DNA of 64,000 bases from Coleofasciculus sp. FACHB-T130 (GTDB lineage Bacteria; Cyanobacteriota; Cyanobacteriia; Cyanobacteriales; FACHB-T130), in assembly GCF_014695375.1 (NCBI RefSeq), contig NZ_JACJOG010000038.1:62001-126000 (forward strand). Direction: 5' to 3'. The position numbers were made by a program, and so were the translations under genes. Below, in pieces: positions 53,297 through 63,099 of the stretch (positions within the stretch are counted from its first letter, which is position 1; each line of letters begins with the position of its first letter). The notes below the pieces were generated by a model. The model saw nothing but the letters and a program-made list of their open reading frames with translations. It ran no database searches and had not been told where the DNA came from.

Positions 53297-54340
53297 ATGC
53301 TCAATTTATCAACGGCTGCTTCTTCTCAAACAAGGTTGTCTTCAGTGAGCTTTCTAGGTTCGGAGTTGCCCAAAATTCTGGTGGTTGACGATCATCCCTC
53401 CAGTCGGATGACGGCGGTAGCACTGCTATCGGTGGAAGGCTACGAAGTTTTGGAGGCAGAAAGTGGGCCAGATGCATTGAAGCGTGTAGTCGAGTGCAAC
53501 CCAGATTTAATTCTGCTGGATGTAATGATGCCGGGGATGGATGGGTTTGAGGTATGTCGGAAGTTAAAACAAGACGAACAAACCCGCCTGATCCCGGTCG
53601 TTTTTATCACGGCGCTAAATGATAGGCGATCGCGCATTCTGGGCATTGAAGCAGGTGGAGATGATTTTCTGACCAAACCCTTCGATCGCTTAGAACTCTC
53701 TGCCAGAGTCCGGTCTCTTGTCCAGCAAAAGCGTTTGAATGAAGACCTGGATCACGCCGAACAAGTCCTGTTCTCGATCGCCCGTAGTGTTGAAAGCCGC
53801 GATCCGGCGACAGGCGATCACTGCGAACGGCTGGTGGAAATGGGTAAAGCTTTTGGTGAATTTCTGAATCTTTCTCGCAACGAAGTTCGGGATTTGATGT
53901 GGGGCGGTTATCTCCATGACATCGGTAAAGTGGGCATTCCCGACGCCGTGCTGCTCAAAACAGGGAAACTCAACGACGAAGAATGGGTAATTATGAAGCA
54001 GCACGTCCTGATTGGTGAGAAAATTTGTCAGCCGCTGCGAACCATGCGGGGCGTCATTCCAATTATTCGCAATCACCACGAACGCTGGGATGGAACGGGT
54101 TATCCCGATGGTTTAGCTAATGAGGAGATTCCCTTTTTGGCGCAGGTTTTTCAAATTATTGATATTTACGATGCCCTGACAAGCGAACGTCCCTACAAAC
54201 GCGCGTTTACATCAGCACAAGCCTTAGAAATTTTTGCAGAAGAAACGGCAAAAGGTTGGAGAAATCCTCAATTAGTAGAGAAGTTTACTGAGTTTATTCA
54301 ATCAGCTCGCGTTGCTGAGGCGATGCCAGAAGCCGTGTAG
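53297..54340 (+). CDS. Response regulator with HD-GYP domain (RpfG-like)
   Basis: 347 aa. Receiver domain (~26-142) with VVDDH, phosphoacceptor Asp 75 in LLDVMMPG and TKPF Lys. HD-GYP domain (~155-335) with GDHCERL, HDIGKVGIP (HD at 208-209), NHHERWDGTGYP (GYP at 269-271) and DIYDALTSERPYK. Such proteins hydrolyse cyclic di-GMP under phosphorylation control. All catalytic motifs look intact. Start ATG 53297. Partner kinase not identified; receiver-less MASE1 kinase at 25.7 kb is one candidate but unlinked. Confidence 0.93.
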   Translation: MLNLSTAASSQTRLSSVSFLGSELPKILVVDDHPSSRMTAVALLSVEGYEVLEAESGPDALKRVVECNPDLILLDVMMPGMDGFEVCRKLKQDEQTRLIPVVFITALNDRRSRILGIEAGGDDFLTKPFDRLELSARVRSLVQQKRLNEDLDHAEQVLFSIARSVESRDPATGDHCERLVEMGKAFGEFLNLSRNEVRDLMWGGYLHDIGKVGIPDAVLLKTGKLNDEEWVIMKQHVLIGEKICQPLRTMRGVIPIIRNHHERWDGTGYPDGLANEEIPFLAQVFQIIDIYDALTSERPYKRAFTSAQALEIFAEETAKGWRNPQLVEKFTEFIQSARVAEAMPEAV

Positions 54341-54492
54341 GGGCAAGCTCGGATTGACTCAAAAATTTAGTCGGATGCTGGCGTCGGCTGACTGAGCCAA
54401 TGTTTCACCCGGAAAGAACCACGAACGCTCTTTCATGGTTCATGCTTCATCCTTTATTCTTTTAGCTGGTCTGATAACGCGAAAAGCTGAAT

Positions 54493-55872
54493 ATGGTAGC
54501 AGTAGCAATTCTTGCAGCGGGACGTGGGACGCGGATGAAATCGGATCTGCCCAAGGTCCTACATTCCTTGGGAGGGCGATCGCTCGTCGAACGGGTTCTC
54601 CATAGTTTGTCTGAAGTCGAACCATCGCGGTGCCTCGTCATCGTTGGGTATCAAGGCGATCGCATCAAAGATGCCTTGGTAGAAGTCATCGATCGATTGC
54701 CCCCACTTCCCAATCTGGAGTTTGTTGAACAAACCCAGCAGTTGGGCACGGGTCATGCCGTCCAGCAATTACTCCCCCATCTGGAAGGCTTCACCGGCGA
54801 TTTGCTGGTTTTAAATGGGGATGTCCCTTTGTTGCGATCGCAAACGCTCAAAAATCTGCTGCAAACTCACCAAGAGCATCAGAACGCCGCCACCCTCCTT
54901 ACCGCCCAAATGCCAAACCCCAAAGGCTATGGGCGGGTTTTTTGTAATGGTCAAAATCTGGTCAAAGAGATTGTAGAAGACCGGGACTGCTCGCCTGCTC
55001 AAAAGCAAAATCGCCGGATTAACGCAGGGGTTTACTGCTTCAATTGGCCTCAACTGGAAAAAGTATTGCCGCAACTGGTACCCAACAATGACCAGCAGGA
55101 ATACTATCTAACCGATGCGGTTAAATTCATGGAGCCGGTGATGGCTGTGGATGTGGAGGATTACCAGGAAATTCTGGGAATTAACGACCGCAAACAACTG
55201 AGTAATGCTTACGAAATTTTACAAGAGCGAGTCAAGGATGCCTGGATGGCGGCGGGTGTGACTCTCGTGAGTCCAGACACGATCACCATTGATGACACGG
55301 TAGAGTTGCAACCGGATGTAGCGATCGAACCGCAAACTCATCTGCGGGGAAATACCACGATCGCATCTGGGAGTCGCATTGGCCCTGGTAGCTTGATTGA
55401 AAATAGCCAGATTGGGGAAAATGTGACGGTGGTTTATTCTGTGGTGACGGACAGTGTGGTTAAAAAGGGCACCCGGATTGGCCCCTACGCCCATTTGCGC
55501 GGTCATGTAGAAGTCGGGGAATCTTGCCGCATTGGAAATTTTGTGGAACTGAAAAATAGCACCTTGGGCGATCGCACCAATGCGGCCCACCTGTCCTATT
55601 TAGGCGATGCCACTTTAGGAAATAAAGTGAACATCGGGGCGGGGACAATTACTGCTAATTATGACGGCGTGAAGAAGCATCGTACCAAAATCGGCGACCG
55701 CACGAAAACCGGCTCCAACAGCGTTCTGGTTGCGCCAGTGACACTGGGAGAAGACGTAACCGTTGCCGCCGGGTCTGTGGTCACGAAAGACGTTCTAGAT
55801 GATTCTTTGGTAATTGCCCGTGCCCGTCAAGTCGTCAGAAAAGGCTGGCGCTTAAAACCCCAGCAGGAGTAA
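54493..55872 (+). CDS. glmU: Bifunctional UDP-GlcNAc pyrophosphorylase / GlcN-1-P acetyltransferase
   Basis: 459 aa, standard length. N-terminal pyrophosphorylase with [20 protein letters not shown] and LNGDVPLL; C-terminal left-handed beta-helix of hexapeptide repeats ([29 protein letters not shown]). Makes UDP-N-acetylglucosamine for peptidoglycan and envelope. ATG 54493. The ynfA pseudogene begins 6 bp after its stop. Confidence 0.97.
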   Translation: MVAVAILAAGRGTRMKSDLPKVLHSLGGRSLVERVLHSLSEVEPSRCLVIVGYQGDRIKDALVEVIDRLPPLPNLEFVEQTQQLGTGHAVQQLLPHLEGFTGDLLVLNGDVPLLRSQTLKNLLQTHQEHQNAATLLTAQMPNPKGYGRVFCNGQNLVKEIVEDRDCSPAQKQNRRINAGVYCFNWPQLEKVLPQLVPNNDQQEYYLTDAVKFMEPVMAVDVEDYQEILGINDRKQLSNAYEILQERVKDAWMAAGVTLVSPDTITIDDTVELQPDVAIEPQTHLRGNTTIASGSRIGPGSLIENSQIGENVTVVYSVVTDSVVKKGTRIGPYAHLRGHVEVGESCRIGNFVELKNSTLGDRTNAAHLSYLGDATLGNKVNIGAGTITANYDGVKKHRTKIGDRTKTGSNSVLVAPVTLGEDVTVAAGSVVTKDVLDDSLVIARARQVVRKGWRLKPQQE

Positions 55873-55878
55873 ATCAAG

Positions 55879-56208
55879 ATGCCAATTATCAAGTCTGTAT
55901 TCTATTTCGTCTTAGCCGGGTTATGCGAAATAGGTGGAGGATATCTGATATGGCTTTGGCTGCGGGAAAATAAGAGTATTTGGTTTGCTTTCTTAGGAGC
56001 GATCGCAATGATTCCGTAGAGAATCATTGCGACGCTGCAACCTGCCAATTTTGCGAGAGTTTATGCAGCTTATGGAGGTGTCTTCATCGTTCTTTCTATT
56101 CTTTGGGGATGGCAGGTAGATAAGATAGCTCCAGACAAATTTGACTTGTTAGGAGGTTGGATTGCTCTGCTTGGCACGCTGGTCGTTATGTATGCGCCTA
56201 GGGGTTAA
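55879..56208 (+). pseudogene. YnfA/UPF0060 membrane protein gene with one nonsense codon
   Basis: ATG 55879 to TAA 56206-56208, 110 codons, the family's normal length. It reads [20 protein letters not shown] and, after the break, [19 protein letters not shown] and [18 protein letters not shown], all strongly YnfA-like. TAG at 56017-56019 (codon 47) replaces the expected Leu-Tyr-Gly region. The stop lies in the loop of a perfect 11-bp palindrome (56004-56014, 56021-56031). Apart from this no damage is seen, so decay is recent. Confidence 0.85.
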
Positions 56209-56260
56209 TATTTTTACACCCTAACTGCAAGCAGGCTGCAACCTGCCACCCTACTTGCAC

Positions 56261-57220
56261 TTAAGAAATGAAGCCGGATAGGGTGTCACCCGTCCATTCC
56301 AAGGTATCGCCCATCTGTTCGCCAGTGTGAAAAGCAGCGAGGAGGACTTCGCTCGTTTTCCCAAATGCGATCGCTCCAGTTGCATCAATCCCAATTGCCC
56401 CAAAATCTCGCTGACGCCCACGCGCTTCCGTAAAGGAGCGCTCGAAGGCATCTGCAAGAGACAAACCATCCGTCACCCGCACCACAATCCGCGCTGCCAG
56501 ACATTCATCAATAATGTCTTCTCCAATTCCCGTACAGCTAATTGCCGCTTGAGCGGTGGCGTAGTTCCCCGCAGGCATTGCGGAATCGCTGACTCGACCA
56601 ATCCGCTCGAAACCCTTGCCTCCCGTCGAAGTGCCTGCGGCTAAATTTCCCTGACCGTCCAGAACTACGACTCCAATCGTGCCGCGTCCAGCCTCTGGGT
56701 CATCCACCAGCTCTTTTTCCGCTACCACCCCAGCGGCTTCTTTAATAAAATTCTCGCTCCGCTCTTGCAGCCACTCTTGCAAGCGAATCTCGATCATCGG
56801 ATTGTAAATCGGAACCTGCAATTCCCGCACGAGTTCTGCCGACCCGTAATCTGATAGCACGCGATCGGGTGAAGCTTGTAAAGCTTGCGCCAGATCGATG
56901 GGATGTTGAATGCGGGATACATTAATCACGCCACTCAAGCGCTGAAATGCCCCATCCATCAGGGAGGCACTCATGCGAATTTGACCATCTGATTGCAGTA
57001 CCGAACCTGTTCCCGCATTAAAGCGGGGATCGTCCTCCATCAAGTGGCAACCATGTACCACTGCTGCTTGGGCAGTTGCTCCTGCCAAAAGCAGGGTATA
57101 AACTTCTTCCACGACTTTGTAGAGTGATTTGCGGACTGCGTCAGCCCCCTCTTGACTTTTGAGGGCGCTACCGGCACCACCGTGAATAATCACCTTGGGT
57201 TGCACCTGATTGAGTGACAT
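56261..57220 (-). CDS. Isoaspartyl peptidase / L-asparaginase (Ntn hydrolase)
   Basis: 319 aa. Begins VQPKVIIHGGAGSAL; FNAGTGSVL and the autocleavage site GRGTIGVVVLDGQG with nucleophile Thr 181 are present. Self-cleavage should give alpha and beta subunits. It hydrolyses isoaspartyl dipeptides and asparagine, often linked to cyanophycin dipeptide breakdown. ATG start at 57218-57220. Confidence 0.94.
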   Translation of the reverse strand: MSLNQVQPKVIIHGGAGSALKSQEGADAVRKSLYKVVEEVYTLLLAGATAQAAVVHGCHLMEDDPRFNAGTGSVLQSDGQIRMSASLMDGAFQRLSGVINVSRIQHPIDLAQALQASPDRVLSDYGSAELVRELQVPIYNPMIEIRLQEWLQERSENFIKEAAGVVAEKELVDDPEAGRGTIGVVVLDGQGNLAAGTSTGGKGFERIGRVSDSAMPAGNYATAQAAISCTGIGEDIIDECLAARIVVRVTDGLSLADAFERSFTEARGRQRDFGAIGIDATGAIAFGKTSEVLLAAFHTGEQMGDTLEWTGDTLSGFIS

Positions 57221-57326
57221 ATTTCAATCCTTTGTAATTTTTAATAAATACCAAGACTCAGCCTTGATTTCAGATTTTAGATTTGTGATGTTTTCAATCC
57301 AGTATCGAAAATCTAAACTTGGGCTT

Positions 57327-57488
57327 TTACGCGGACTCATTGGCTTGGTTGCGGCGGCGGCGACAGCGCTCCGAACAGTATTTCACATCATCCCAACAAT
57401 CAGCCCATTTTTTGCGCCAGGTAAAGGGACGCTGACATACCGGGCAAATTTTGCTGGGTAAGTCGGACTTGGATCGAACGCGCTTCAT
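57327..57488 (-). CDS. DUF2256 small zinc-finger-like protein
   Basis: 53 aa from ATG 57488; ATG 57506 would add six residues. Four Cys in CPVCQRPF and [11 protein letters not shown] with [12 protein letters not shown] between are the DUF2256 signature. Basic and likely metal-binding; function unknown. In many genomes this family lies near cryptochrome/photolyase genes, but none is seen here. Confidence 0.85.
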   Translation of the reverse strand: MKRVRSKSDLPSKICPVCQRPFTWRKKWADCWDDVKYCSERCRRRRNQANESA

Positions 57489-57601
57489 GTTAATTTGACG
57501 GTACATTACCAATATTCAATTTTACGAAATAGATCGGAAGTCAGGTAATTATGTCCGCCCATAGAGAGATGCGCTTTTAGACTATTTTATTCTTTTTACT
57601 T

Positions 57602-58435
57602 ATGGATGAGACTAGATTAGCTAAGGTGCGGATTGTATTGGTAGAGCCAGCAGGCCCGCTGAACGTAGGTTCTGTGGCTCGCGCGATGAAAAATATGGGG
57701 TTGCGGCAGTTGGTACTGGTGAATCCCCAATGCGATCGCCTCTCGAAAGAAGCAACGGATATGGCAGTTCATGCCATAGACGTCCTGGAATCGGCTCAGG
57801 TAGTCGCGACGATCCCAGAGGCATTACAAGGGTGCGTGAAAGCGATCGCCACCACTACCCGCTCCCGAACGTTAGACACGCCGCTAGAAAATCCCAGAAT
57901 CGCTTTACCTTGGTTGCTGGAAGAACCGCTGCCATCAGCCTTGCTCTTTGGCCCAGAAGATCGCGGGTTAAGTAATGTGGAATTAAACTATGCTCAGCGA
58001 TTTGTACGCATTACCACGAATCCGGAGTATCCTTCATTAAATCTGGCTCAAGCAGTTGGGATTTGTTGTTACGAGCTTTACCAAAATTGGTCAGCACTCA
58101 GCAGTCAGTCGCAAACTACTGACAATCAACAGTACGGGCATGGCAGTACCTTGCCTCTCCCAACTGAAAACCCACAACTGACCATTGACCCTGCCTCATT
58201 AGAAGTTTTGGAGGGGTATTATCAACAGATGGAAGCCGTGTTATTAAAAATGGGTTATCTCTATCCCCACACCGCCAGCAGCCGTATGGAAAAATTCCGG
58301 CGTCTGTTCAATCGAGCCAATCCCAGCAAAGCAGAAGTGGCAATGCTCCGAGGCATTTTCAGCCAGATGGACTGGGCGCTACAATTTTTGCCACATTCTG
58401 TTGCTAATGAACCAGAACAGCAAGACGCACCATAA
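57602..58435 (+). CDS. trmJ: TrmJ-type tRNA (cytidine/uridine-2'-O)-methyltransferase
   Basis: 277 aa. SPOUT motifs: VLVEPAGPLNVGSVARAMKN at the N-terminus, ALLFGPEDRGLSN and the knotted C-terminal LNLAQAVGICCYELY. Methylates ribose 32 of tRNAs; an rRNA target is an alternative. A linker after residue ~162 (SALSSQSQTTDNQQYGHGS) comes from TCAGCAC/TCAGCAG heptamer DNA (about 58096-58120). ATG 57602. Confidence 0.88.
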   Translation: MDETRLAKVRIVLVEPAGPLNVGSVARAMKNMGLRQLVLVNPQCDRLSKEATDMAVHAIDVLESAQVVATIPEALQGCVKAIATTTRSRTLDTPLENPRIALPWLLEEPLPSALLFGPEDRGLSNVELNYAQRFVRITTNPEYPSLNLAQAVGICCYELYQNWSALSSQSQTTDNQQYGHGSTLPLPTENPQLTIDPASLEVLEGYYQQMEAVLLKMGYLYPHTASSRMEKFRRLFNRANPSKAEVAMLRGIFSQMDWALQFLPHSVANEPEQQDAP

Positions 58436-58634
58436 AATAAGCAAAAGTTGCTAGGAACGTTAACGTTAACGCTCTTTTGTCCGTTAGCGGTGTTGCGATA
58501 CGCAAAAGCATTCGTTCCCTGATGCAAGTGATAGACCCTGGAAAAGTAAAGCCAAGGCTTAGCCGGTACAGTGGTTAGTCACTCTTTTTAACAGCTAACA
58601 ATTAACAATAACCATAGTGGTGGAGGAGTTAGGA

Positions 58635-60446
58635 GTGACTCAGCAGTCTGAAACTCAGTCAGTTGTGTCAGCGGTATCAGGAGGAAGTACGTTTAAAGAT
58701 AATGGGCAAAGCCCAAATAGTTCATCCTCACCGAACCAACACAATCGTTCTGACATCCGCGAACGTCGGCGAGAGCAACAAAAAACACAACCCGCGTCGC
58801 GGAATCGACGCGACGCACTCAAAACTACACCCTTGAGCGTGAGCCGTGAAGTGGCTGCGACGCCGCGAGGAAAGAATCAAAGTTCAGCAAGGATGGGTTT
58901 CGGTTTGAAAAATGCGCCCCTAGACACAGAACAAAAAAAATCTTCCCCGTCCCTACGTACTCGAAACTCCTCCCGCGCCAGTCTATCACTGCGACAGGTG
59001 CAGTCAAATTCTGCTCCCAATCGTTCCTTAAGATCCACCACGCCAATGAGGAAATCACTCTCGCGATTCGCTTCCGATGTGAATCGGGGAAGGCAGGGGA
59101 TAGAAGCACCTGCACCCCAAACAAGCCGCCGCGATCGCTCGCGTCAAGGCGGTTCAATCCCCAATCAAAGTCTGCGCGAGGCAGTGCGCCCTTACCCCGT
59201 CCCGTCACAGGGGAATGTGAGGCGCTTCCAGAAACGCCCTCCTGCCCAGCCAGCCCAGCCCACAGGCACGCATAAGAGCGGGGGAACTTTACCTCAGCGC
59301 CGGACGCGATCTCCCGGACGCCCGGTTTCTCCCTGGCTGTACGGTGCCCGTCTGCTCATCTTGGGAGTGGGAATTGGTGCGATCGCGGGAACTGTTTTAT
59401 CTGCTTGGGACCCGGCAACCCGCCAGCTAGCAGGCGCTGCTAACAAGGATTCCGCCCTCCATCAGCAGTCAGCAGTCGGGGCGATTGGTCAAGCGCCGGG
59501 ACAAAAATCACCAGCTCAAGCTGACGCGGCGATGGGTACGGCGGCGGGTACTTCTGTTCTGACGCTGAATCAAGAAATCCCAGCGCTGAAAGCACACGTA
59601 CAGGCGCTGGTGACGCAAAATTCCAAATTAAATCCAGGCGTCTTTTTAGTAGAGTTGGAGACGGGTGCCTATCTCGACTTTTCGGGTAGCGAAATCTTCC
59701 CAGCTGCTAGCACCATTAAAGTGCCAATTCTCGTCGCCTTTTTCCAAGATGTGGATGCTGGAAAAATTCGTCTGGATGAACCGTTAACGTTAGAGAAAAA
59801 TCTGATGGGTTCTGGTTCCGGCGATTTGCAGTACAAAAAGCCAGGGACAAAGTACACCGCCCTAGAGGTGGCAACGAAGATGATTGCGATTAGTGACAAC
59901 ACCGCTACCAATATGCTGATTCAGCGTTTGGGCGGTGCTGAGGCGCTGAATCAGCGGTTCCAATCTTGGGGATTGACGTCAACTGTTATCCACAACGCCC
60001 TACCGGACTTGGAAGGAACGAACACTACGAGTCCTAAGGAGTTGGCGACGGTGATGGCAATGGTCAATCAAGGCAATGTGGTCTCGGTGCCATCGCGCGA
60101 TCGCATCTTGCATATCATGCAACAAACGGTGACAGATTCGTTGCTGCCACGGGGACTGGGGAAAGGCGCTAACATCGCCCACAAAACTGGCGATATCGGC
60201 TCCTTGATCGCGGACGTTGGCTTGATTGATATGCCCACTGGCAAGCGCTACATTGCCGCTGTGATGGTGCAACGCCCCCACAATGACGCTAAGGCCTCAG
60301 AGTTGATTCGCCAGATATCTCGTACCGCTTATCAACACTTCAACCAACCGGCGACACCACCCAGTTCGACGGAAGCGCCTTCAGGCATTTCTAGCCCAAT
60401 TCCCAAGCCGATTACGGCGGGAAATCCTACCAGTTTTATTAATTAG
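58635..60446 (+). CDS. Membrane-anchored class A beta-lactamase-fold serine hydrolase
   Basis: 603 aa from GTG 58635, placed 6 nt after GGAGGAG; GTG 58617/58620 are alternatives. Residues 1-230 are basic, Ser/Arg/Gln-rich and probably disordered in the cytoplasm. One membrane helix lies at ~235-258. The periplasmic domain (~310-580) has SxxK in AASTIKVPI (~359), the SDN loop in ISDNTATN and KTG in HKTGDIGS (~517), so the serine catalytic set is complete. Could be a beta-lactamase or a peptidoglycan-related enzyme; the long disordered cytoplasmic tail is unusual for an enzyme that only degrades antibiotics. Confidence 0.85.
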   Translation: MTQQSETQSVVSAVSGGSTFKDNGQSPNSSSSPNQHNRSDIRERRREQQKTQPASRNRRDALKTTPLSVSREVAATPRGKNQSSARMGFGLKNAPLDTEQKKSSPSLRTRNSSRASLSLRQVQSNSAPNRSLRSTTPMRKSLSRFASDVNRGRQGIEAPAPQTSRRDRSRQGGSIPNQSLREAVRPYPVPSQGNVRRFQKRPPAQPAQPTGTHKSGGTLPQRRTRSPGRPVSPWLYGARLLILGVGIGAIAGTVLSAWDPATRQLAGAANKDSALHQQSAVGAIGQAPGQKSPAQADAAMGTAAGTSVLTLNQEIPALKAHVQALVTQNSKLNPGVFLVELETGAYLDFSGSEIFPAASTIKVPILVAFFQDVDAGKIRLDEPLTLEKNLMGSGSGDLQYKKPGTKYTALEVATKMIAISDNTATNMLIQRLGGAEALNQRFQSWGLTSTVIHNALPDLEGTNTTSPKELATVMAMVNQGNVVSVPSRDRILHIMQQTVTDSLLPRGLGKGANIAHKTGDIGSLIADVGLIDMPTGKRYIAAVMVQRPHNDAKASELIRQISRTAYQHFNQPATPPSSTEAPSGISSPIPKPITAGNPTSFIN

Positions 60447-60554
60447 CTGAAGTTAAGCACAGTGGTGAAAATAAACTGAATTTGTAGGGGCTGGTAATGG
60501 GTAATTGATAATCGGAAATTGTCAATAGTTAGCGATTAATTGCAACTGACCACC

Positions 60555-60611
60555 GACTTTGAGGGAAGCACAACAAACTGTGCTTCCCTCAAAGTCTTAA
60601 TTGCCTTTTTT
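60555..60611. terminator. 18-bp perfect hairpin between convergent genes
   Basis: Arms GACTTTGAGGGAAGCACA (60555-60572) and 60579-60596, loop ACAAAC, with a T-run about ten bases downstream. Sits between the serine hydrolase and the Ycf66-like pair. Confidence 0.7.
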
Positions 60612-60712
60612 ATATAAAAAATGTAGTCATGTTTAACTAGGTTTCGTAGGGAGAGATAAAAGAGCGATCGCTCTGAAGAATTACCGCTTTTTCACCGGAC
60701 ACTCTTCTTAAT

Positions 60713-61024
60713 TTATCTACGTCGCTCTATCCGCTCAAGTACAATATCTTTCAGTATCATATAAAGGATTAATAAAAATAAAAGAAATTGCCCAAATTGT
60801 AAAACTGGATCTAAACGCCAACCTTGCAAAAATAAAATTATCCCGGAAATTAGCAGCAAACTTCTTATAATTGCAGATACAAATTTATCTAATTTTAAAA
60901 TTGAGGCACTCAAGTTATTTCTTCATCCGGATGCTGCACCTTTAATTAAACTTAGATAGGTTATAACCAGAATAATATATATTATCCCTAAAATCGATGC
61001 TGAATTTAAACCAAAATTTATCAT
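60713..61024 (-). pseudogene. Ycf66-like gene copy 1 with one in-frame UGA
   Basis: ATG 61022-61024 follows AAGGAGTT. The frame encodes INFGLNSASILGI like Ycf66, meets TGA at 60923-60925 (codon 34), then continues in the same frame with IILFLQGWRLDPVLQFGQFL and a charged end to TAA 60713-60715. 104 codons in all, without frameshift. Ycf66 proteins are small thylakoid-associated membrane proteins of unknown role. Either a young pseudogene or read through. More AT-rich than the surroundings. Confidence 0.75.
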
Positions 61025-61045
61025 TTCATTAACTCCTTTCTAATT

Positions 61046-61345
61046 TTAAATAAAATCACTATAAATATCTTTGATAATTATGCAAATAATGACCCCTGTT
61101 AAAAGAAATTGTACAAACTGAAGGATTGGGTCTAAACGCCAACCTTGAGAAAATAAAATAAAGCCACACGAGAACATTATTACTGGTAAAAATACGATTT
61201 GAATAACATAAATAATTAGGGACAAAACACTCGTTTGTCTTGAACGTTTAATTATTAAAATAATAGCTATTATCGGATAAATTCAACCGATAATCCAATA
61301 CATTAAACCAAGTAACGAGGCTAAATTTAAACCGTAGTTAACCAT
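61046..61345 (-). pseudogene. Ycf66-like gene copy 2 with one in-frame UGA
   Basis: ATG 61343-61345 after AAAGGAGTGC. It encodes VNYGLNLASLLGLMYWIIG, TGA at 61283-61285 (codon 21), then the same frame continues with FILFSQGWRLDPILQFVQFL to TAA 61046-61048; 100 codons. It lies 21 bp upstream of copy 1 in the same direction. The TGA would be Trp by one base change. Same interpretation as copy 1. Confidence 0.75.
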
Positions 61346-61469
61346 TAAGCGCACTCCTTTTTAAGAAAAAGCTAAAATAAACTACGTCAGATTTTCCTAA
61401 AACTTAATATATCTTATTGCTAAGAGCAGACACTAGAAGCAATCCGATTTGAGCTGTAGATGCTAGCCC

Positions 61470-61536
61470 TTCAGATCCCCGACTTCTTTCTCGAAGTCGG
61501 GGATCTCTTATTCACGAATCATTTAGGATTGCTATA
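61470..61536. repeat. Dispersed palindromic element, copy 2
   Basis: GATCCCCGACTTC/GAAGTCGGGGATC stem followed by TTCACGAATCATTTAG-ATTGCTATA, the same layout as 23939-24004. Lies in the recQ leader. Confidence 0.85.
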
Positions 61537-61559
61537 GAAGCGATCGCATCTACATACGA

Positions 61560-63020
61560 ATGATGAATAATTCCGAAACAAAATCCTGGGAAGAAGTCCG
61601 CATCGCCTTCAAAAAAATCTGGGGATATGATGATTTTCGACCTCCACAAGGAGAAATTATTCGCAGCTTGTTGCAAAAGCAAGATGCCCTAATTGTGATG
61701 CCAACGGGCGGGGGAAAGTCGATTTGTTTTCAACTCCCGGCGCTTCTGCAAACGGGACTAACGTTAGTGATTTCGCCCTTGGTAGCGCTAATGGAAAATC
61801 AAGTGCAGGAATTGCGCGATCGCAATTTACCCGCTGCCTTGTTGCATAGCGAAGTGCCAACTCCCCAACGACGGCAAACGCTGCAAACTCTCGAACATTT
61901 GAGATTATTGTACTTATCCCCAGAAACGCTGCTGAGTGCCCAAGTTTGGGAAAAGTTGTGTCAACCAAAACTAAAAATTAACGGCTTAATTCTCGATGAA
62001 GCGCATTGCTTAGTGCAGTGGGGAGAGACATTTCGACCAACTTATCGACGACTGGGAGCGGTGCGACCGGCGCTGCTAAAATTAAAGCCAGCTGGGACTA
62101 AAATCGCGATCGCTGCTTTCACTGCCACTGCCGATCCCGCAGCGCAGCAAACCATCCAACAAGTCTTACAACTCCAACAGCCAGCGGTTTTCAAAAATAG
62201 CCCCTATCGGCAAAATCTACACCTGAAAGTGCAAACCATTTGGACACCTAGAGGACGCCGCCAAGGGTTATTGAAGTTTATTCAGGAAAGACCCAAACAA
62301 GCAGGGTTAGTCTACGTCCGCACCAGGCGAGATAGCGAAGAATTAACTCAGTTACTTAGCGATCGCGGTTATGCGACAGCAGCTTATCACGCGGGGCTGA
62401 GTCCAGAGGAACGCCGCTCCATTGAAGCGAGCTGGCTGAGTGATGAAATGCCTTTTGTCGTGTGTACCTGCGCCTTCGGTATGGGGATTAACAAACCGAA
62501 TGTCAGGTGGGTTGTTCATTTTCATTCGCCTTTGCTGCTTTCCGAGTACGTGCAGGAAGTCGGGAGAGCTGGACGAGATGGTAAATTATCTGAAGCGCTA
62601 ACCTTGGTGAGCGAACCGACGGGGTGGCTGAACCCGGAGGATAAGCAAAGACGGGAATTTTTTGCGGGAAAGATGCGATCGCAATATCAAGAAGCTCAGC
62701 AACTCGCATCCAAACTCCCACCAAAAGGGGAAGTAACCGCCGTAACCAAACAGTTTCGAGACGGTGCTATAGCGCTTGCTCTCCTCCATAGTGCTGGACA
62801 ATTGGAGTGGCAAGATCCCTTCAATTATGTTCGGCGTTCGGTTGGAAAATCTCGCTCTTTTGGGGAACTCAGTAGCCAGCAGCAGCAAGTTCAGTCCCAG
62901 ATGGCGCAATACCTAAACACGCGACAGTGCCGTTGGCAGTTTTTGTTACAGGCTTTTGGCTTCACCCAAGAGGCAGCTGGCTGGCGATGCAGACACTGCG
63001 ATAATTGCGCTCGACGCTAA
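61560..63020 (+). CDS. recQ: RecQ-family ATP-dependent DNA helicase
   Basis: 486 aa, shorter than E. coli RecQ (610): no HRDC domain. Walker A PTGGGKS, ISPLVALMENQV, DEAH in LDEAHCLVQWG, AFTATADP, and the second helicase domain with AYHAGLSPEERR and QEVGRAGRDG. The C-terminal zinc region is reduced (QCRWQF, RCRHCDNC). Unwinds recombination and repair intermediates. ATG 61560 (or 61563). Confidence 0.93.
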   Translation: MMNNSETKSWEEVRIAFKKIWGYDDFRPPQGEIIRSLLQKQDALIVMPTGGGKSICFQLPALLQTGLTLVISPLVALMENQVQELRDRNLPAALLHSEVPTPQRRQTLQTLEHLRLLYLSPETLLSAQVWEKLCQPKLKINGLILDEAHCLVQWGETFRPTYRRLGAVRPALLKLKPAGTKIAIAAFTATADPAAQQTIQQVLQLQQPAVFKNSPYRQNLHLKVQTIWTPRGRRQGLLKFIQERPKQAGLVYVRTRRDSEELTQLLSDRGYATAAYHAGLSPEERRSIEASWLSDEMPFVVCTCAFGMGINKPNVRWVVHFHSPLLLSEYVQEVGRAGRDGKLSEALTLVSEPTGWLNPEDKQRREFFAGKMRSQYQEAQQLASKLPPKGEVTAVTKQFRDGAIALALLHSAGQLEWQDPFNYVRRSVGKSRSFGELSSQQQQVQSQMAQYLNTRQCRWQFLLQAFGFTQEAAGWRCRHCDNCARR

Positions 63021-63099
63021 TCTTCGGAGTCTGTATCAGTTGTTAACCCGCTGCGAGCAGCGTAGAAGATGAAGTAGGTTTTCACTTCGGAATTGAGTC

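Noticed and set aside
60713-61345. Genome-wide recoding of UGA as Trp
   Set aside because: UGA is the genuine stop in several intact genes here (for example ribF and gshB), so general recoding is excluded; only local read-through remains possible.
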